DNA of 64,000 nt, taken from assembly GCA_023159155.1 (NCBI GenBank), contig JAJNNX010000020.1, forward strand, positions 62,001-126,000, read 5' to 3'. The translations under genes and the position numbers were made by a program. The stretch comes from Ustulina deusta (Eukaryota > Ascomycota > Sordariomycetes > Xylariales > Xylariaceae). Below, piece by piece: positions 59,249 to 64,000 of this stretch (its first letter is position 1; every line of letters begins with the position of its first letter). The notes under the pieces were generated by a model, which was given only the letters and a program-made list of their open reading frames with translations, did not search any database and was not told the origin of the DNA.

Positions 59249-61600
59249 TCAATTGGGACCAGTGGCAAGACTCTTTACTTCATAGTCTACCAACGGGCCC
59301 CTATATTCTACCTTGCCTCCTAGGAAACAGCGCGCGACCGCGAAGAGAATCACTAAGCCTGTAACTAGAATGCTGTAGTTCATATTTTCGGCAGTCACAG
59401 GTGTGGTTGACGGCCAAAAGTCCCAAAAGAGTACCCACACGCAGAACACGCAGGCGAAGGTGTTGTTCAGGATACCCAGCAGCCCGGGTACACGCCAGGG
59501 ACCCCATTCCAGCACTTGCTCTCCAAGTAGTATATCAGAGTCGCCGTTGTCTTCGAGAGTGAGCTGGCGGAGCACGTTAGGGTCTCTGTCTCTCCCGATA
59601 GGTCTTTCCGCGCCAGGCTCTTCTCTCGCACGATGTGGTTTAATCTGCCCGGTGACGCGACGCCAGAGGAGAAAGCTACATGGGAGAAGGTAGGATGCGT
59701 AGAGTCCAGATACCGACATGGATATAACGTCGTTGAATGCTGTCGATGAACCGATATAGATCAGATTCAACAAACACGAGATGAGGGTTACCAGGACGAT
59801 TGCTGAGACCGGAACGCGTGTGCGCGGATGGACCTAAAGTTCGCCAAATGTCAGACCCATCCTTGGGAGTCGGGGAGAAGAGAAGCGGGGGGGGGGGGGG
59901 GGGTTCCGAAACAGACCTTTCGGAAAAACCGGTGGAAAGGTAGGCCACGGTCTCTTGCAAATGACCAGGTCATCCGACTTGCCGTGGTAGCAAAGCCGAT
60001 GACAGCGCACCAAATTATGGCGATAATGACTATCGTCATAGCTGTAGCCCCAGCTCTACCGACCCCATTGTAAAAAACCTGTATGAATGGATAGCCAGTG
60101 GGAGAATTCTGTCACATAGATGAGACAAGCCCTCGACGAGATGCAAGGAAAGGGGGAGCTAGGAAAGCATACAATGACAGACTCAATATCGCCAAGACAG
60201 AAGAGTACAGCGAGCACCATAGCCCATCCAGTACTACCATTCAGCAAGACGGTTGTGACGATTGCTCGAGGCACATTCATAGCCGGATTTTCTATCTCTT
60301 CCGCCATCTACCTAGGACGGTCAAAATCAGCAATCGTTTTCATTGTCCCATTGAGATAAGTACCTACGTGAACAGCCGCATCTGCTCCGATAATGTAGCA
60401 ACCGTAATAATTAGACCTGGCTTCATTTCCCCCAAGAGGTGAGGACACTTACCGACGAAGGTCGCCACGTTACCGATGAAGCCGACGAGATATGAAAGGC
60501 CTTGACTTGGCCAATTACCTTCATTCAAAGAGCGGAAAAAAACATCAGCTGCTGAGCTGTGCGGCATTAGGTACACCAGTGTGATGAGTGTCGCAATGAA
60601 TCCCAAAACATGTATCAGAAGGATAATCCCTTCTAGGATGGGTAGAAGCCCAGCGACTACAGTGTTCACAAAAATGCACACGGCAATCACAGCCCAAGCG
60701 AGTAGCGCCCCATGAAAGTTCTGAGGTTCATAGTTTGGCCAATTCAAGATGATGAGCCCCTGGATTATTGTGCCCGTAAAGATGCTACCCACAGCAAGTA
60801 TAGCAATCCATGCAAGTGAAGTGAGCCACCCTAGTAACTGTTAGTGCCAGGCTCAAGAGGTGTAAGGAGAGGGGAAGGAGGGGAGAAGGGACCTGTTAGA
60901 TAACCACAAATCCGCTTGTATTTCCGAGGAGATAGTATCGCGACCCAAATGTATTGTCCACCGGAGATGGGTGCACTACATTTTCAAGATTAGCTCATTG
61001 GCTGGACAGCCTGAGCCAAGTCGCGCCTAGACCTTACATGGATGCCATCTCTGCTAAGCACAGGTAGACGGAGAATGAAGACAACCAGGCGATGGGAAAC
61101 CCCCACGCCAAGGCGGCTGGCCCGCCACTATCCGATTCGACGGTTAATTAATCCAGATCGATCTTCGCTCGCTCCAGTTCAATTCGGATAATACATACTT
61201 GGTGAATGGCTCAGTGAAGAGTCTACAGGTCTTGAGCGTGAGCAGAATGACTCTTCAGGGGCATGTCGAACTAGTCATTCCTTACGCTAATGCTGTCTCC
61301 CACGTGGCGAGGATACAACAGCTGGAACTAAAAACAGAAAGAAACCCAAATCGATGCTGAAGATAGACATTTATTATCAGCTAGGGTCCGTAGATTTGCT
61401 GGTATTGATCAAGCAGACAGCACTGCAGGGTAATGAAAGATAGATGAGATCCCCGTAATATATACCTTTAGCACCTGTGACTTTCCGAGGCGTGCAAGGT
61501 CATGTGCATCTCTCTCCAAGTAAGTCGAGGCATGGATCTCATCGAAAGTCGCACCAACTGCATCCCCCGTGCTTTTAGATATCTCTGAAGAGCCGTTCAT
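59249..61600 (-). CDS. APC-family permease (GABA/choline-type), with two micro-exons
   Basis: Multi-exon transporter of the fungal amino acid/choline (ACT) branch, related to GABA permease Uga4 and choline transporter Hnm1. Exons I can place (plus coordinates) are 61466-61600, 61286-61356, 61199-61222 (24 nt), 61038-61127, 60893-60975, 60453-60830, 60368-60384 (17 nt), one starting at 60307, then further exons down to 59249. Landmarks are CILATWETALA then NGGPAALAWGF (TM1), APISGGQYIWVA, the ADAAVHMAEEIENP signature split by the 17-nt exon, and MTWSFARDRGLPF in the later loop. About 12 helices and a hydrophilic loop before the last helices are seen. An intron near 59835-59915 carries a 17-G run. 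All junctions tested keep frame, so the gene looks intact. Substrate is not decidable from sequence. Confidence 0.88.
59887..59903 (+). repeat. G17 homopolymer inside a permease intron
   Basis: Run of 17 G on the plus strand (C on the sense strand of the permease gene), within the intron that follows the FHRFFRK coding segment. Confidence 0.85.
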
Positions 61601-63387
61601 TGGGTTTCTGTGAGCTTATGCTGTGAAAACTACTAAAACACCGTCGAAGGATGCAATAGAAAGGAAGAAGAGTGAACGTGACATCGATATCAAGAGGGAG
61701 AGTTCAAGCACAACGCTCCAATATCCGATAGTATTAGGATGGACATGGGTGCGAACCAGAAAACAAGGCGATTTGTCTGAGGCGTATCTGACGGGTTGGA
61801 GCTGTATTACACGAGTGAGGGGTTTTGATGCAAGCTTCCTCCATCGTTCGGGATATCAACGCTATCCATGATACAGAAACAAGGTTTGGGCCAGGGTCTA
61901 TACCTAGTACCCCAGCTGTGTAATTATATATCTTTGGAGACTTCTATAGCTTTATTTTTTTTAACAGGCAGGATTATTGTCAGAATTAATTGGATTGGAA
62001 TTAAAGTAGGATGTCCAGCTACACTATCAAAAGGTCGAGTTGAAAGGGAGGTGGTGCATAAAACCCACTGTTTCACACCGATCGCATTTTCTTCCCTTAA
62101 AAAGCGAGGCTCCTACAGCCACTTACGCACTTGACCGGTGTAGTCTGGCCGGCGGTTAGATAGAACAAGACGCCCCCATGGTCTTCTCCACGGTACTTGT
62201 CTTTTTGTACCATCAATTGGCAGGGTGATGATGGCTGCCGTGTATAAAAGAAAGAAGATCAACAGTTAATCCCGTTACCATGTCAAGGTTCAGTCAGACA
62301 TCGCACTCGTATATAGTACCAGGGTGATAATACACTTGGTTCATGCACCGCACCTTGGCTGCTGGAGTAAAACAACCAAGGTTGAGTAAATTGTTAATGG
62401 ATTGGCTTAAGAGGGTTGCTACATACGTATGCGGAAGTCGCAATAGCGTTGTTCACTTCTATTTTAATACAATCGTCGATTCAAATATCCAGCTAGAATA
62501 AATTACAACACAGTTCAATTCTTGTATGTGATGTAGCTGTACCCAATATCTATTTATAGCCATATGCATAGAGTGGCATACGAGAAATACGCAAGGGACC
62601 CGACTCTCGGTGTTCAATGTCTCGGGCTTCAGTATTTGGCTATTTAACCCTTGCTTCAAACTAAGACATACGGATAGTCTCGCGTTTAGCACTTTAGAAG
62701 GTTATTCGCAATTTCAGTATAAGGTATTCTTCAAGCCCTAGTTTTCTGCCCTATATATACGGCCCTGCTTAATTACCTCCCTGCATTAAAGGTTAAGGAC
62801 TTTGAGGGCTAAAATGTTCCTGGTTATCGTTTCGGTGGATATTTAAAAAACTTCAGACAGTTTAAAATTATCAACACTCGCTCACATTTTTCTCCAACGC
62901 TTTGAAGATTCTCTTCACTGGATATCAACTGGCTTTAGATTCACTGTGTCCTGATATTAGTGGGAGCTAGTATGGCAGTTCGGTACCACGTCGAGTCTCT
63001 GTCATAGGTACCTACTACATTCTTACCAAAGATAATACATTTGGTCTCTGTGCCGCACCTCAGTTATTAACATGGTTCGGACCACTGCATTGTGCAAATT
63101 GCAAACTTAGGATTAAGCCTCACACGCTCAGCTTCAATTGATGCTCTTTGACACACCCCACCAAATTCTTGCATTGTAATAATTGGCAGATGGTTCATCT
63201 GTTCCGGATGCCGCGGGTGTGGGAAGGACAGCCTTGCTTTGCCCTTCGGTTCGGAAATAATGGCACGGTATGCCTAGGTATTTAGTAGATCGGGGACCCT
63301 CTCCGACCCTTGTCCTCCGTGTACACTACTAACCTTTCACATCCTAGAAGTGTACTGTTTTCCCCACTCGTGACGCTAGATGCGGGC
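61601..63387. other. Intergenic region
   Basis: The promoter of the minus-strand permease should lie just above 61600. Frames at 61623-62134 and 62459-62692 show no domain. No repeats were recognised. The right end should hold the promoter of the gene starting at 63388. Confidence 0.4.
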
Positions 63388-64000
63388 ATGGACAAGCGCG
63401 AAGCTATCACAGGATCTAACCTCGGACCCGTAGTCAGCGTACTCACGTGGATTGTAGAGGCTTCAGTCGTCATCGCTGTCGGTATCAAGTTTACACTGTC
63501 GTCCGTTATTCATGACAAGCGAAATAGAGAAGATGTCGCACTATTCTTGGCGACAGTAAGACCTACACATCTTTGATGGAGAGTGCATGCTAATAACAAT
63601 TCATCCAGGCCTTCAGTATAGGCTTCACAATTTCAATATCCCTTGCCGTACCAAATGGCGTTGGGAGACATCAGAAAACGCTGTCAGTGCAGCAACTAGA
63701 GTCATTGCAGATGGCAGTTTATTCTGCGAATATTCTACTTGTTCTGGTCTCGAGCTGTGTGCAAGCGTCAGTTCTCATCTTTCTCCGTGACGTGACGCCG
63801 AAACGTGTCCACCACAGTCTATCGCCGTATTCTTCCTCGCGCCTTTCTTCGTCGCCATCTTCCCTTGCCATCCACCTCATGTGTGGAGAGTCATGGGAGC
63901 TGAATGTATCGACCAATTCTCCTTTTGGGAAGCATTCGCGGGAGTGGATATTGTGATTGAAGGCGCTTTGGTTCTCTTTCCTGTCTTCGTTGTCTATCCT
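63388..64000 (+). CDS. Fungal rhodopsin-domain membrane protein, cut by the window edge, possible frameshift
   Basis: Start at the ATG at 63388. Exon 1 is 63388-63555 and exon 2 begins at 63610. The hydrophobic segments and a loop VLIFLRDVTPKR after TM3 identify the same fungal family as the gene at 36646-37923. The frame then changes. The continuation FFLAPFFVAIFP and the typical loop W..MGAECIDQFSFWEAF, with the next helix, lie in another frame from about 63820, and no intron fits between them. So there is either a one-base frameshift around 63805-63825 (pseudogene or sequencing error) or an unusual splice. The 3' part lies beyond 64000. Confidence 0.65.

Overview
The window looks like a chromosomal segment of a filamentous ascomycete (Pezizomycotina). 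Genes carry short GT-AG introns, mostly 49-80 nt. The protein families are typically fungal: a DMATS prenyltransferase, fungal-rhodopsin membrane proteins, AcuF-type C2H2 fingers, a DUF7580-like/subtilase protein and LAT/APC permeases. One 11.6 kb block is extremely A+T-rich and full of stops, the usual appearance of a repeat hit by repeat-induced point mutation (RIP).

Layout. 0.5-3.7 kb is a conserved housekeeping gene, an MTR10/transportin-3 nuclear import receptor in five exons. 5.4-6.6 kb is a MYND-finger protein. From 7 to 46 kb the window is gene-poor and accessory in character. It holds a large GTPase-RING-patatin gene (8.1-12.5), a possible solo LTR next to an aspartic-protease relic (14.6-15.2), an AcuF-type C2H2/ankyrin gene (15.5-18.5) divergent from a subtilase (18.8-22.3), and a 280-aa gasdermin-like candidate convergent to that subtilase (22.4-23.3). 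Then come a small secreted protein (25.9-26.7), a mitochondrial membrane protein (30.4-31.8), a LAT-type amino acid permease (32.3-34.2), a fungal-rhodopsin membrane protein (36.6-37.9), a DMATS prenyltransferase (41.4-42.9) and two decayed genes (44-45.5). At 46.5 kb a GFA/CENP-V-type gene is split by a 11,644-bp Ty1/copia-like retrotransposon, which itself contains a second nested repeat element. The 3' end of the split gene reappears at 58.6 kb. 59.2-61.6 kb is an APC permease with two micro-exons, and the window ends in a second fungal-rhodopsin gene.

How the genes may work together. Four neighbouring genes (8-23 kb) encode, as separate proteins, modules that recur in fungal NLR-type immune and allorecognition proteins: patatin with a P-loop GTPase, ankyrin repeats, a subtilisin-like protease and a possible gasdermin-like pore former. 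Protease plus gasdermin-like protein is the logic of the Podospora het-Q1/het-Q2 cell-death system, so this stretch is the best candidate for an undescribed allorecognition or programmed-cell-death island. The His position of the protease triad reads as Tyr, so the protease may be inactive or diverged. All family calls come from reading motifs by eye. No database search was run.
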